A stretch of 64,000 nucleotides of DNA from Hymenobacter perfusus (GCF_003944765.1 NZ_RWIU01000003.1:434001-498000); one strand, 5' to 3'. Shown: positions 42,758 to 52,544, counted from the stretch's first letter. The notes: generated by a model from the letters alone, not told the origin. Translations and numbers: made by a program.

Positions 42758-43930
42758 TTAGGATATCACCTCCTTTCGCCCGCGCCACAACGCCCACAGC
42801 CCCAGCGCCGGGCCGAGGGCCAGGGGCAGCAACAGCAGCTGAGGCGGCAGGCGCGGGGCCAGCCAGCCGGTGAGCTGCACGCTGCCGATGGTGAGGGCAA
42901 ACCCCAGGCAGTTGACGATGGTCAGGGCCGCGCCGCGCGATTCGGCGGGGGCGTGCCGGGCCACCAGGGTGGAGAACATGGGCGAATCGGCCACCACCAC
43001 CAGCCCCCAGAACGCCAGAAACGCCACCAGCCCCACCGCCGAGCCGCCGCCCAGCACCAGCCCCGAAGCCAGACAGCACGCCCCCGACAGCGCCAAGGCC
43101 GTGGCGGCTACCCGGCCCGGTCCCAGTCGGCGGGCCAGCAGCCCCGCGCCCACGCAGGCCAGGCTGCCCCCGCCAATAATGCCGAACGAGAGCAGCGGCA
43201 CCGGCAACGCCGCCGCCGGGTGCCGCGCCTGAAAGGCCGCCAGCACCACCGGCACAAACGCCCAGAACGCGTACAGCTCCCACATGTGCCCGAAGTAGCC
43301 CAGCGCCGCCGCCCGAAACTCCGGCTGCCGGAACCCCGCCAGAAACGCCGTGAGGCGGGGCCGCTGGCCGGGGCGGCGGTGGGGGCCATCGGGCACCAGC
43401 AGCAGCATGGCCACCCCGCCCAGCACCGCCAGCCCGGAGGTAGCCCCCGTGACATAGTACCACGGCAGCTGCCCCATAACGCTGCGCAGCAAGTGCGGAA
43501 ACGCCGTGCCCAGCACCAGCGCCCCCACCAGCCACCCCAACGAGCGGCCCAGGCCTTCCTGGTAGTAGTCGGCCGCTATTTTCATGCCCACCGGGTAGAT
43601 GCCGGCCAGGAAAAAGCCCGTGAGGAAGCGGCAGGCCAGCAGCCCCTCGGCCCCGAGGCCGCTCAGGTGCACGCCCAGGTTGGCCGCCGCCGCCGCCAGT
43701 GCACTTATAAAGAACACCCGCGAGGGCGAAAACCGGTCGGCGAGGGCCAGCAGCGCAAACAGCAGCGTGCCGCTGATGAATCCCAGCTGCACGGCGCTGG
43801 TGAGGGAGGCCACGAAGCCGGGGGGCAGCTGGAACCGCGCCGCCAGCTCGGGCGCCACGGCATTGCCGGCAAACCACAGCGAGGTGCAGCAGAACTGCGC
43901 CCCCACGATGGTGGGAAGAATACGGGACAT
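42758..43930 (-). CDS. Major facilitator superfamily transporter
   Basis: 390 residues with about 12 hydrophobic segments. The start at MSRILPTIVGAQFCC is chosen because the longer frame adds a basic, non-membrane extension. MFS features include the first-half loop ALADRFSPSRVFF and CRFLTGFFLAGIYPVGMKIAADYY, and in the second half a GGGSLACVGAGLLARRLGPGR segment. It looks like a YfcJ/CynX-type drug, nitrate or metabolite exporter, but the substrate is not clear. The AT-rich gene follows it after 62 bases. Confidence 0.88.
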   Translation of the reverse strand: MSRILPTIVGAQFCCTSLWFAGNAVAPELAARFQLPPGFVASLTSAVQLGFISGTLLFALLALADRFSPSRVFFISALAAAAANLGVHLSGLGAEGLLACRFLTGFFLAGIYPVGMKIAADYYQEGLGRSLGWLVGALVLGTAFPHLLRSVMGQLPWYYVTGATSGLAVLGGVAMLLLVPDGPHRRPGQRPRLTAFLAGFRQPEFRAAALGYFGHMWELYAFWAFVPVVLAAFQARHPAAALPVPLLSFGIIGGGSLACVGAGLLARRLGPGRVAATALALSGACCLASGLVLGGGSAVGLVAFLAFWGLVVVADSPMFSTLVARHAPAESRGAALTIVNCLGFALTIGSVQLTGWLAPRLPPQLLLLPLALGPALGLWALWRGRKEVIS

Positions 43931-44078
43931 GAGCGAGCGGGTGGGAGAGAGGCAGGCGGGAGAGAGGCGCGAAAGTACCCAAATTCGCGGGTAGCGGCGG
44001 CGGCGCGGCGGCTTGGCGGCAAACAATCGGGTGGTGGGGCGGTAGTTAGGGCGTTCCATCCGTTAACCCCCTTGTATC

Positions 44079-44378
44079 ATGGCAAAAGTAGGATTGTTAG
44101 TGCGTCTCGAAGCGAAGCCCGGTAAAGAGCAGGCCGTGGCCGATTTCCTGCGCGGCGGGCTGGCCCTGGTAGAGCAGGAGCCCGAAACCGCCACCTGGTA
44201 CGGCATCCAGCTCGGCCCCTCCACGTTCGGCATCTTCGACACCTTCCCCGATGAGGCCGGCCGCAAGGCCCACCTGGGCGGCAAAGTAGCCGAAGCCCTG
44301 TTCGCTCAGGCTCCCGACCTGCTGGCCGCCGAGCCCACCATCGAAATGGTGGACATTCTGGCCTCGAAAGGCGCGTAA
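44079..44378 (+). CDS. Antibiotic biosynthesis monooxygenase (ABM)-domain protein
   Basis: 99 residues. The pattern VGLLVRLEAKPGKEQAVADFL and GIFDTFPDEAGRKAHLGG matches the ABM/YgiN-like ferredoxin fold, in which a dimer oxidises quinols or small aromatic substrates without metal or cofactor. The substrate is unknown. It has its own terminator hairpin after the stop. Confidence 0.8.
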   Translation: MAKVGLLVRLEAKPGKEQAVADFLRGGLALVEQEPETATWYGIQLGPSTFGIFDTFPDEAGRKAHLGGKVAEALFAQAPDLLAAEPTIEMVDILASKGA

Positions 44379-44403
44379 TTCCGCCCCGCCACCACTCTCA
44401 GGG

Positions 44404-44431
44404 CCGCCCCGAAACACCGGTTTCGGGGCGG
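44404..44431 (+). terminator. Hairpin terminator after the ABM gene
   Basis: CCGCCCCGAAAC (44404-44415) pairs exactly with GTTTCGGGGCGG (44420-44431) around four bases. It starts 25 bases after the stop. Confidence 0.75.
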
Positions 44432-44524
44432 TCTTGTGCGTAATAAGCAGCAAGGCGTTCAATAATGAGACGCCAACGGCGGCCTACTTTATGCTGACGG
44501 CTATACAATCAGGTTTTGTCTGAT

Positions 44525-44641
44525 AACTACCTGAACGTCATGCTGAGCTTGCCGAAGCATGTCTACCGCTTCGTTGCAGTAGTACTCAGGCGAAGCGGGA
44601 GAGATGCTTCGGCTCCGCTCAGCATGACGGTTCAGGTAGTT
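44525..44641. repeat. Family A palindromic intergenic repeat, copy 4
   Basis: Outer ends AACTACCTGAA / TTCAGGTAGTT extend the usual GTCATGCTGAGC arms; the inner parts carry GCCGAAGCAT and GAGATGCTTCGGC. It lies at the end of the sugar operon, next to the pfkB-family stop. Confidence 0.8.
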
Positions 44642-44690
44642 TCAAATGACTTAGCAAACAGAATTGTTAGCAGAGGGGCTTTGAGTTACG

Positions 44691-45614
44691 CTACGCCAAT
44701 TGCCCCTGCAGCCGCCGCGCCGCCGTGCTGATGCCCGCCTGCACGCATTCCGGTATGGGGGCCTGCCGCATCCAGCCCGTCAGAAAGCCCGCCCAAAAGG
44801 CGTCGCCGGCTCCGGTGGCGTCCATAACCTCCACGGGGGGCGCGGCCTGATGCTGCCACTGGCCGCCCCGGTGGCGGTACCACACGCCTTCGGAGCCGCA
44901 GGTGAGGCAGAGCACGCGGGCCGGCGTATCGTGCAGAAACTCCTTGGCGGCTTCGACCGTGGCCGGCACCTTGCCGAAGCGGGCCACATCATCGAGGCTG
45001 ACTTTGAGCAGGGGCTCGTAGGCCAGCAGCCGCTGCCATACGTCGGGGGCATTGTCGGCGCGCCGCCAGATGGGGGCGGCGTAGTTCCAGTCAACTGATA
45101 CCGCGCGGCCCTGGTCGTAAGCGGTGGCCAAGGCTTCCAGAATGTGGTCCTGGGCGGGTTGGCGGCTGAGGGCGAAGGCAGTGGTGTGCACCAACGTAGC
45201 ATCCGCAATCAGGTCCGGGTCGATGGGGGGTAGGTACCGGTCGGCGCTGCGGTAGGGGATGAAGGCCGGCGTATCGCGGCTACGGCCCACCACAATCAGG
45301 CTGGTGGCGCGGTCGGCGAGCTGGTGAACGTGCTGGGTGCTGAGGCCCGCCGCCGCCAGGCTCCGCAGCAGCAGGTCGCCCAGGCCATCCTGGCCCACGG
45401 CCGCTACCAGCGTAGCTGTGCCGCCGCACTGCTGTACAAAGCGGCACAGGTTGGCCGGACTGCCTCCTGCCACCGCCTGCAGGGTGGTCACCTGGGACAG
45501 GTCACCCACAAAATCGGTGGTCAGAATATCCAGCAGGGCCTCCCCAATGGCGAGCAGCCGACCGGCGGATACCGACCCGACGGGCCCGGCAACGGAAGCG
45601 GAAGAAGGGCGCAT
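44691..45614 (-). CDS. PfkB-family carbohydrate kinase, probable fructokinase
   Basis: 307 residues. PfkB motifs are AGGSPANLCRFVQQCGG (substrate site), SLIVVGRSRDTPAFIPYR, and near the C-terminus VMDATGAGDAFWAGFLTG with the catalytic Asp of the anion-hole motif GAGD. With an invertase-like gene 50 bases upstream and a sugar transporter further upstream, phosphorylation of fructose to fructose 6-phosphate is the best inference. It is the last gene of the minus-strand operon. Start chosen at MRPSSASVAG (45612-45614). Confidence 0.88.
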   Translation of the reverse strand: MRPSSASVAGPVGSVSAGRLLAIGEALLDILTTDFVGDLSQVTTLQAVAGGSPANLCRFVQQCGGTATLVAAVGQDGLGDLLLRSLAAAGLSTQHVHQLADRATSLIVVGRSRDTPAFIPYRSADRYLPPIDPDLIADATLVHTTAFALSRQPAQDHILEALATAYDQGRAVSVDWNYAAPIWRRADNAPDVWQRLLAYEPLLKVSLDDVARFGKVPATVEAAKEFLHDTPARVLCLTCGSEGVWYRHRGGQWQHQAAPPVEVMDATGAGDAFWAGFLTGWMRQAPIPECVQAGISTAARRLQGQLA

Positions 45615-45664
45615 GAGTGACGTTGTAAGCAGGCGTGAGAGAATGAGCTTCAGGCAGGCAGCGG

Positions 45665-46879
45665 CTAGTCTGCCAGGGGCGACGGCACCCACAGCCGCTG
45701 CCCGGCGGCATAGGCTTCGGCGAACAGCTGCCCGGCGGCGCTCCAGGTGCAGTAGGGCACCCCAATGGGGGCGTGGGTGAGGCCGTGAAAGTTTTCGTAG
45801 AAACCCCAGTCGTTGCTTTGGGGGTTAAGCTGGTTGGCCGCGTGCAGGCTGGTGCGGAGGTGGGCTGCCAGCTCGGGCTGCAACTGGTGTAGTGCCGCCG
45901 CCAGCCAGCCGTTCCACACGGGCCAGAGGCCGCCGTTGTGAAACTCGTGCGGGTGGTTCCGGAACTCGTAGGCGTAGTTGTCGGTAAGCTCCGCCATGAG
46001 GCCGTCGGCGGGCGTGAGGGCCGGGGCGAAGGCCGGGAACAGAAACGGCCGCTGCTGCCACTGCGTCTGCAGATACGTGACGAGCGTGGTCTGCCGGGTA
46101 GCCGGACCCAGGTTCAGCAGCAGGGCCAGTGCATTGGCTGCCAGATCAAACTGCCCGTACACGCGGGCCGGGTTGAAGCCCATCAGCCAGAAGGTACGCG
46201 GGGCCTGCCGCCGTTGGTGAACGAGGTTGGGCGCGTAGAGCGGAGCTGTCTCGGTGGACTCGGTGGCCGTATCATCGTTCCAGTAGTTGCGCTCCAGTAC
46301 CCGCCGGATGGTGGCGGCCTTAGCCAGCCACTCGGGCCGCTGGTAGTAGTGGCCAGCCAGCTCCAGCGCCCACACCCGCAGCAGCTGGTCGTAGAGCACG
46401 TAGCCGTGCTGCACGTACTCATCGGCCCAGTCGCCGCTCTGGGGCACGTATACTAGGTGCTTGCCATTGAACTCCCAGGCATCCAGTACCGTCAGCCCCC
46501 GCTCCACCTGGGGCCGAAAGGCCGTAGCCAGGGCCGTGGTGCCCGTGCAGTGCGCAAACTGCAGCAGCCCGATGATGGCCCAGCTCACGTTATCGACGCG
46601 GCCGCAGTTGCCGCCGTAGCTGGCCTGGCCGGTACGCGGATCCACGTTCGAGGCAAAAAATCCCACAGCGTGCTGGGCCCCGAACAGGGTGCGCAGGGTT
46701 GCTTCAGTGGCTTCCAGCAGGTCTTCTTCGCCGGAGAGCAAAGCAGCCAGGCCGGTTATCACGCCGTCGCGCGTCCAGATGCGCTGGTAGTTGCTGATGT
46801 CCTGCACGCTGGCCACAAAGCCATAAGGCGTGGCAGCGCGGCGCAGGAGGTCGAGGGCGGGTTCGGACTGAAAGGTCAT
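45665..46879 (-). CDS. GH100-like neutral/alkaline invertase (or related (alpha/alpha)6-barrel glycosidase)
   Basis: 404 residues, no signal peptide, so cytoplasmic. The features of the six-hairpin glycosidase fold are YQRIWTRDGVITGLAALL, GRVDNVSWAIIGLLQFAHCTG, VYVPQSGDWADEYVQHGY and EFHNGGLWPVWNGWLAAAL. The WTRD and HNGGxWP motifs are those of GH100 invertases. It would hydrolyse imported sucrose to glucose and fructose, with the fructokinase downstream. An amylo-1,6-glucosidase-like activity is an alternative. Start chosen at MTFQSEPALD (46877-46879). Confidence 0.82.
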   Translation of the reverse strand: MTFQSEPALDLLRRAATPYGFVASVQDISNYQRIWTRDGVITGLAALLSGEEDLLEATEATLRTLFGAQHAVGFFASNVDPRTGQASYGGNCGRVDNVSWAIIGLLQFAHCTGTTALATAFRPQVERGLTVLDAWEFNGKHLVYVPQSGDWADEYVQHGYVLYDQLLRVWALELAGHYYQRPEWLAKAATIRRVLERNYWNDDTATESTETAPLYAPNLVHQRRQAPRTFWLMGFNPARVYGQFDLAANALALLLNLGPATRQTTLVTYLQTQWQQRPFLFPAFAPALTPADGLMAELTDNYAYEFRNHPHEFHNGGLWPVWNGWLAAALHQLQPELAAHLRTSLHAANQLNPQSNDWGFYENFHGLTHAPIGVPYCTWSAAGQLFAEAYAAGQRLWVPSPLAD

Positions 46880-46930
46880 GACGGGAAAGGTGGGAGTGGG
46901 GCCGCGCGAGGGCAAAAGGGGATAGTGGCC

Positions 46931-47026
46931 TGTAGAGACGCGTATTCGCATCTCCCGCCAGAGCGACCGAAACCGCGCATCAGTAAATACCATCAGCATG
47001 CCTCGAGACGCGAGTACGCGTCTCTA
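46931..47026. repeat. Family C palindromic intergenic repeat, copy 3
   Basis: Arms TGTAGAGACGCGTATTCGCA and GAGACGCGAGTACGCGTCTCTA; each arm is itself a small hairpin. It sits inside the sugar operon, between the transporter and invertase genes, and may modulate the downstream genes. Confidence 0.8.
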
Positions 47027-47043
47027 TGGGCCGCTGGTTCGGT

Positions 47044-48423
47044 TCAGGTAGCAGCCGGCTCCTCAAATTGTAGGTTCGGACTGGTGCGCGGAATGAACAG
47101 CACGCATACCGCCCCCGCCAGCAGCAGGGCCCCGGCCAGGTGAATCACGTTTTCGGGGCGGGAGCTGAGCAAATGGCGGTACACCCAGGAAAACGACACC
47201 GTCTGGAGCAGCATGGGCAGCACAATAAACATGTTGAAAATGCCCATGTACACACCAGTGCGCTCCTTCGGAATGGCCCCAGCCAGCATCACGTAGGTGG
47301 TGCCCATCATGCTGGCCCACCCAATGCCCAGCCCGATCATGGGAGCCAGCAGCAGGTTGGGGTCGGTAATCAGGGGCAACGCCAGCAGCCCCAGACCGGC
47401 CAGACTCAGGCTCAGCATGTGAACTGCCCGCGGGCCCCACTGCCGCGCCAGCCACGCCAGCCCGAACGCCGCGCAAAACGTTACCACGTTATAAGTGCCG
47501 TTCACGCGCCCGGTCAGGAGTTGGGCCTTGGCAAAATCCGGCGCGGCCGAGCTGCTGACGCCGTACACGGTGCTGGCCAGACTCAGGGTGATATACTGCC
47601 AGTAGCAGAACATGGCGTACCAGGTACACAGCATCATGGGGCCCATGCGGCGCATGGTCAGCGGCATGTCGCGGATAGCCCCGCCGATTTCCGCCAGGGT
47701 GTGGCTCAGGCCCTTGGGCTGGGCCCGGATGGCGGCCACTTCCTCGTCGCTGAGCGGGTGCTCCTTGGTGGTGAACACCGAGTACAGAATGGCCCCAATG
47801 CTCACGGCCGCCCCAATCAGGAAGGCCGCGTAGGTGGTGTGCGGGATGTTGTTCTGGCTGCGGGCTGTGGCGCTGACCAGCCCCAAATACACCAGCACCG
47901 AGGGCGTGAAATTGGCCAACGTGATGCCCAGGCCCGTGAAGAAGCTCTGCGTGAGGAAGCCCACGCTGTGCTGCGGGGGCGGCAGCTTGTCGCTCACGAA
48001 GGCCCGGTACGGCTCCATGGTGATGTTGTTGGCCGCATCCAGAATCCAGAGCAAGCTGGCGGCCATCCATACGGCCCGGCTGAAGGGCATAGCCAGCAGA
48101 CAAAAGCTACAGAGCACTGCCCCAATCAGAAAGTAGGGCGTGCGGCGGCCCCAGCGGCTGAGGGTTTTGTCGCTCAGCGCCCCGATGATGGGCTGCACCA
48201 GCAGGCCCGTCATGGGCCCGGCCAGCCACAGAAACGGCAGCTTCTCGGGGTCGGCACCGAGGTAGCTGTAAATGGGGCTCATGTTGGTTTGCTGCAAGCC
48301 GAAGCTGTACTGAATCCCGAAGAAGCCCACGTTCATATTCAGGATCTGCCAGAAAGCCAGCCGCGGCTTGGGCACCGAGGCCACGGCCGGGGCCGCGTGT
48401 GGAAGAGTAGAGCTAAGGGCCAT
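47044..48423 (-). CDS. GPH/SLC45-type sugar transporter (MFS), probable sucrose or disaccharide symporter
   Basis: 459 residues with about 12 hydrophobic segments. The conserved [19 protein letters not shown] near the N-terminus, [14 protein letters not shown] between helices 2 and 3, and [17 protein letters not shown] are the hallmarks of the SLC45/plant sucrose transporter-like branch of the major facilitator superfamily. It would carry the disaccharide from the periplasm into the cytoplasm, linking the SusC/D and secreted enzymes to the cytosolic invertase. Substrate by context: sucrose or a related alpha-glucoside. Confidence 0.9.
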   Translation of the reverse strand: MALSSTLPHAAPAVASVPKPRLAFWQILNMNVGFFGIQYSFGLQQTNMSPIYSYLGADPEKLPFLWLAGPMTGLLVQPIIGALSDKTLSRWGRRTPYFLIGAVLCSFCLLAMPFSRAVWMAASLLWILDAANNITMEPYRAFVSDKLPPPQHSVGFLTQSFFTGLGITLANFTPSVLVYLGLVSATARSQNNIPHTTYAAFLIGAAVSIGAILYSVFTTKEHPLSDEEVAAIRAQPKGLSHTLAEIGGAIRDMPLTMRRMGPMMLCTWYAMFCYWQYITLSLASTVYGVSSSAAPDFAKAQLLTGRVNGTYNVVTFCAAFGLAWLARQWGPRAVHMLSLSLAGLGLLALPLITDPNLLLAPMIGLGIGWASMMGTTYVMLAGAIPKERTGVYMGIFNMFIVLPMLLQTVSFSWVYRHLLSSRPENVIHLAGALLLAGAVCVLFIPRTSPNLQFEEPAAT

Positions 48424-48645
48424 AGTGGTGGGGTAGGAGGGTATGGGGGCAGGGAGTACGGGAGGGGGAAAGTGCCGCCCGCCTTGCGGCGAGCGGCGGA
48501 CACGCGGCCCTTCCCACGAGGCCTCCTGCCACTCCCCAGCCCGGCAGCGCCACGCGGCCGGTTGCAGCCAGCCCGGGCGTTACGGATGTGTTTTCTGTTA
48601 TGATTCCGGGCTTGTTGCGCGTCAAGCAAGGCCAACGAATAACCG

Positions 48646-50688
48646 TCAGCGCGTGACGGAGTAGGTTTTGCGCTGCGGCCCAACGCCCGTAATGCGGACT
48701 GATTGCCAGCCCGTGGGTAGGGTGGTTTTGCGTTGCGAAATGCCGGCGGGCGTGATGTCGAGGCCGCCAAAGCCCATCAGAACGGCCTGCAGAACGCCGC
48801 CCGCGCCGGTGGCGAAGTAGGGATTGGTGCCGCCCTTGGTTTCGGCCACCACCCGGAAGGGCGGCAGCAGGTTGGGCACGTAGGCATCCTGGAAGAAGTG
48901 GGCGGCCTTGTCGGCGTTGCCGAGGCGGGCGTACAGCAGCGCGAAGATGGCCTGCGTCATGGCGGGCGTGCCTTCGGTGGGGACGCGGGTCTCGTAGTAG
49001 GCCAAATCCTTCCGGATTTGCGCGGGGTCGGTGATGACGCCCAGCGGGTAGGCCAGCAGATTCACGTCGCCCTGCTTGATGCCTTCGCCCTGATAGGTGG
49101 CGTGCTCCCGGGTCACGCCGTCGGCCATCTTCAAAATCGGAATGTTCTGGGCCACGTGCGCCCAGTCGGGATTGGCCTTGAGGCCCAGCAGCCGGGCGGC
49201 GGCCGTGGCGTTGCGCAGGTTTACCTGGGCGGCGGCGTTGGTAAAGGCGTTGTTATCCACGTTTTCGGCCCACTCATCGGCCGCCACCACGTTCTTGATA
49301 TCGTAGTGGCCGGGGCCGTTACGCTCCACCCGGCTGGCCCAGAAATCAGCCGTGGCTGACAGGATGGGGTAGCCTTTCTCGCGCAGCCAGTCCTTGTCCT
49401 GCGTCACGCAGTAGTACTGCCACGCTGCCAGGGCCACGCAGGCCGAAATGTGGTGCTCAAACGGCCCGCTCAGGGCCCAGACCGGGGTTTCCTCCACGCC
49501 CGTATCGGCGCTTTCCCAGGGGTACTGTGCGCCCTGGTAGCCGTGGCCGAAGGCGTTGCGCCGGGCCGCTTCCAGCCGCCGAAACCGGTACTCAATCATC
49601 GATTTGGCCATGTCCGGGTGCAGCACCAGCAGGGCCGGGAACATCCACACATCAGTATCCCAGAACACGTGGCCGTTGTAGCCCAGCCCCGAGAGGCCCA
49701 TGGGCGAGGGCGAGAAGTCGGTGCCGGCGCGGGTGAAGCTGTAGAGGTGGTAGAGCATGCTGTGCACGTCCTGCTGGGCCTGGGCGTCGCCGGTAATCTG
49801 AATGTCGCTCTGCCATAGCTCCTGCCAGGCTTTTGCGTGGTAGGCCAGCAGGCGGTCCTTGCCTTCGAGGCGGGCGAAGATGGTCAGGCGCTCGGCCTCG
49901 TTGAGCGGGTCGGGGTGGTGGCTGGAGGTGATGCTGGAGCCTGCCACGGCGTAGGAGTAGGTCTGCCCGGCCTTCAGGGCCTTGCCGAACTTCATCAGGT
50001 GCATGTTGTTGTCCCACATTTCATGGATCACCTTGGGCTCCTGGCCGTGGCCTTCTCCAAACAAAAACGTGTTGGAAGCGCACAACTGCATCTTGCCGGT
50101 GGGGCTGCGGGCCGACGACGTGAGCAGGCTCAGCGTCACGTGCGGCCGGTCGATTTCGTTGTAGTAGTTCTGAGCGTCGCGCAAAGCATCGGGGGTTTCC
50201 ATCACGCTGGCGGCCCCCAGCTGCAGGTCCTTTTTGGCCGTGATGCTCACGTCGAGCAGCACCGTGAAGGGTAGGTGACGCAGGGCGTAGTAGGTGTAGC
50301 GGATGGTGGCCTTGTCAGCGTACTCGAAGGAGGTGGTGAGGCTGGCGCGCTGCATGTCCAGCTCCTGGCGGAAGTTGCTGGCATCCTTGCCCGAGAGGCG
50401 GCGGCCATCCACTTCCAGGTACATGTTCAGCAGGTTGAAGCTGTTGAGGAAGTTGCTCACCCGGCCCCGGCCGTATTGGTCGTAGGCCCCGGCCAGCACC
50501 ACGCTCTTCACCTGAAACGGCTCCGGCGACGACACAATGCCCAGCATCCCGTTGGCCACCGTCACGCCGTAGTAATTCTTGGAGTCGATGGTAGTAGCCG
50601 TCAGGCGCCACGGGTCGGGCGCGCCCGACTGGGCCGCGGCGGACGTGGCCAGCAGGAAGAGTAAGAGAAAACGAAAGCAGGTGGACAT
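48646..50688 (-). CDS. Secreted GH65-family glycosidase
   Basis: 680 residues with a signal peptide (MSTCFRFLLLFLLATSAAAQ). The GH65 (alpha/alpha)6 barrel shows GLGYNGHVFWDTDVWMFPALL and the active-site motif AADE472WAE475NVDNNAFTN. Characterised GH65 members include maltose and kojibiose phosphorylases, and also secreted kojibiose/trehalose-type hydrolases. A secreted enzyme has little use for phosphorolysis, so hydrolysis of an alpha-glucoside is more likely. The extra Glu475 next to the acid Glu472 could act as the water-activating base, but that is inference. Upstream of the transporter gene, downstream of GH13. Confidence 0.88.
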   Translation of the reverse strand: MSTCFRFLLLFLLATSAAAQSGAPDPWRLTATTIDSKNYYGVTVANGMLGIVSSPEPFQVKSVVLAGAYDQYGRGRVSNFLNSFNLLNMYLEVDGRRLSGKDASNFRQELDMQRASLTTSFEYADKATIRYTYYALRHLPFTVLLDVSITAKKDLQLGAASVMETPDALRDAQNYYNEIDRPHVTLSLLTSSARSPTGKMQLCASNTFLFGEGHGQEPKVIHEMWDNNMHLMKFGKALKAGQTYSYAVAGSSITSSHHPDPLNEAERLTIFARLEGKDRLLAYHAKAWQELWQSDIQITGDAQAQQDVHSMLYHLYSFTRAGTDFSPSPMGLSGLGYNGHVFWDTDVWMFPALLVLHPDMAKSMIEYRFRRLEAARRNAFGHGYQGAQYPWESADTGVEETPVWALSGPFEHHISACVALAAWQYYCVTQDKDWLREKGYPILSATADFWASRVERNGPGHYDIKNVVAADEWAENVDNNAFTNAAAQVNLRNATAAARLLGLKANPDWAHVAQNIPILKMADGVTREHATYQGEGIKQGDVNLLAYPLGVITDPAQIRKDLAYYETRVPTEGTPAMTQAIFALLYARLGNADKAAHFFQDAYVPNLLPPFRVVAETKGGTNPYFATGAGGVLQAVLMGFGGLDITPAGISQRKTTLPTGWQSVRITGVGPQRKTYSVTR

Positions 50689-50752
50689 ACGGGTGGGAGT
50701 GGAGCGCGGGAAAGGGATAAGCTGGTTGCTGCCGGATCGGGTGGAGGCAAGT

Positions 50753-52507
50753 TTAGCGCAGCGGTACTACCACGGCCTGCCAGGGCTGCAGCGCCAGCGT
50801 TGGGCCCGCCATAAAGCTGGGGTAGTTGTTGAGCCAGGGCTGCCCGCTAGGTGTCAGGCCAGTGGGCAGCGGCCAACTGCGCTGCTCAGCCGTGAAGTTG
50901 AGCACCACCAGCACCTTCTCCTTGCCCAGCGTGCGGGTGTAGGCGTAAATGTGCGGATTGCGCGCGTCGAGCAGTTGATACCGCCCGTACACCAGCACCT
51001 TATGCTGTTTGCGGGTGGCCGTAGCCTTGCGGAAATAGTTGAGTACGGAGTTCGAGTCCTTATTCTGATCGGCCTGGTTGAGGGTGCGGTAATTGGGGTT
51101 GACCTTCAGCCAGGGCGTGCCGGTGGTGAAACCCGCATTGGCCGTGGCATCCCACTGAAACGGCGTGCGGCAGTTGTCACGGGCCTGGCGCTTGGCCGTG
51201 GCCAGAAACGCCGTTAGGTCGCCGCCCTGGTTCTTCACCTGCTGGTAGCCATTGAGCGTCGCCACGTCGCGGTAGTCCTCAATCCGCTCGAAGCGAATAT
51301 TGGTCATGCCCAGCTCGTCCCCGTTGAAATAGTAGGGTGTCCCGCGCATGGTCAGGATAAACGTCGTCAGCAGCTTGGAAGAAGCGTCCCGGAACGCGGG
51401 CCGGTCGTCGCCAAATTTGCTGACCATGCGCGGCACGTCGTGGTTGGCCAGAAAGATGGCGAGCCAGCCGCGCTGTGCAAACGCACTGTCCCAACGAGTG
51501 TAGATGCGCTTGAAATCCGTGAGTTTATAGCCATCAGGGCCACTGCCCAGATCCACGCCCTCGAAGTGGTAGGCCATATCCAGTTCCCGGCGGGCTGGGT
51601 CCACGAACAGCATGGCGTCGGTGGGGCCGGAGCCGGCTCCTTCGGCCACGCTCATGATGTTGTATTTACTGAGTACTTCCCGGTTCATTTCCTGCAGGTA
51701 GTCGTGCAGGTGCGGGCCGCCGCCGTAGTACCGGATGATGTCTTTCTCGTAACCGGCCGGCAGCACCGGGAAGCTGGGGTCCTTCGACACGTACTGAAAG
51801 GCGTCCATGCGCAGGCCATCCACGCCCTTATCCAGCCAGAAGCGCATCATGCTGTACACTTCCTGGCGCAGCCTGGGGTTTTCCCAGTTCAGGTCGGGCT
51901 GTTTGCGCGAGAAGTAGTGCAGGTAGTAGCTGTTGGTAAGCGAGTCGTACTTCCAGGCGTCGCTGTTCACGTCGAAAAAGCTGTAGCGCGGCGTGGGCTT
52001 GCCCTTTTCGGCGGGCCACCAGTGGTAATAGTCGCGGTAGGGTGAGGTGCGGGAGCTGCGGGCTTGCCGGAACCACTCATGCTCGTCGCTGCTGTGGTTC
52101 ACCACCATGTCCATCACCAGCCGGATGCCGCGCTGGTGCAGTCCCTTGAGCAAAGCATCGAAGTCCTGCATCGTGCCAAACTCTGGCTGAATCCGGCGGT
52201 AGTCGGAAATGTCGTAGCCGTTGTCGTCGTTGGGCGAGGCGTAGATGGGGTTCAGCCACACGGCCCCCACGCCCAGGCTTTTCAGGTAGTCGAGCCGGCT
52301 GATGATGCCCTTTAAATCCCCCACGCCGTCGCCGTTGCTGTCCTGGAAGCTGCGCGGGTAAATCTGATACACCACCGTTTCCTTCCACCAGGTTTCGGCC
52401 TGACTTGTGGCTGCGGGTTTTAGGGCAGGTTTTGGTTGCGCCCAGACGTTGCCTGGCAGGCCCGCCACAAGCAACACCGCCAGGAGTAGTTTCGTGAGGA
52501 TTCTCAT
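50753..52507 (-). CDS. Secreted GH13 alpha-glucosidase
   Basis: 584 residues with a signal peptide (MRILTKLLLAVLLVAGLPGNVWAQ). The GH13 barrel carries VYQIYPRSFQDSNGDGVGDL, VMDMVVNHSS, the nucleophile Asp235 in GLRMDAFQ, the acid Glu289 in SVAEGAG, and Asp357 in ANHDVPR. The sequence type is the oligo-1,6-glucosidase / alpha-glucosidase / sucrose-hydrolase group (GH13_23/31-like). It would act in the periplasm on alpha-linked oligosaccharides or sucrose taken up by SusC/D. The start ATG is at 52505-52507. Confidence 0.92.
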   Translation of the reverse strand: MRILTKLLLAVLLVAGLPGNVWAQPKPALKPAATSQAETWWKETVVYQIYPRSFQDSNGDGVGDLKGIISRLDYLKSLGVGAVWLNPIYASPNDDNGYDISDYRRIQPEFGTMQDFDALLKGLHQRGIRLVMDMVVNHSSDEHEWFRQARSSRTSPYRDYYHWWPAEKGKPTPRYSFFDVNSDAWKYDSLTNSYYLHYFSRKQPDLNWENPRLRQEVYSMMRFWLDKGVDGLRMDAFQYVSKDPSFPVLPAGYEKDIIRYYGGGPHLHDYLQEMNREVLSKYNIMSVAEGAGSGPTDAMLFVDPARRELDMAYHFEGVDLGSGPDGYKLTDFKRIYTRWDSAFAQRGWLAIFLANHDVPRMVSKFGDDRPAFRDASSKLLTTFILTMRGTPYYFNGDELGMTNIRFERIEDYRDVATLNGYQQVKNQGGDLTAFLATAKRQARDNCRTPFQWDATANAGFTTGTPWLKVNPNYRTLNQADQNKDSNSVLNYFRKATATRKQHKVLVYGRYQLLDARNPHIYAYTRTLGKEKVLVVLNFTAEQRSWPLPTGLTPSGQPWLNNYPSFMAGPTLALQPWQAVVVPLR

Positions 52508-52544
52508 TGCCGGAAACTATAGTAGAAAATATGCCAGGCGCAAA

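Noticed and set aside
42695..44125. 476-codon open frame antisense to the MFS transporter
   Set aside because: Rich in Arg, Gln and Pro, with no family motif; it is the shadow of a GC-rich gene. The MFS frame has clear membrane segments.
47140..48603. 487-codon open frame antisense to the sugar transporter
   Set aside because: No recognisable domain, dominated by Gln/His/Gly; the transporter frame has conserved SLC45 motifs.
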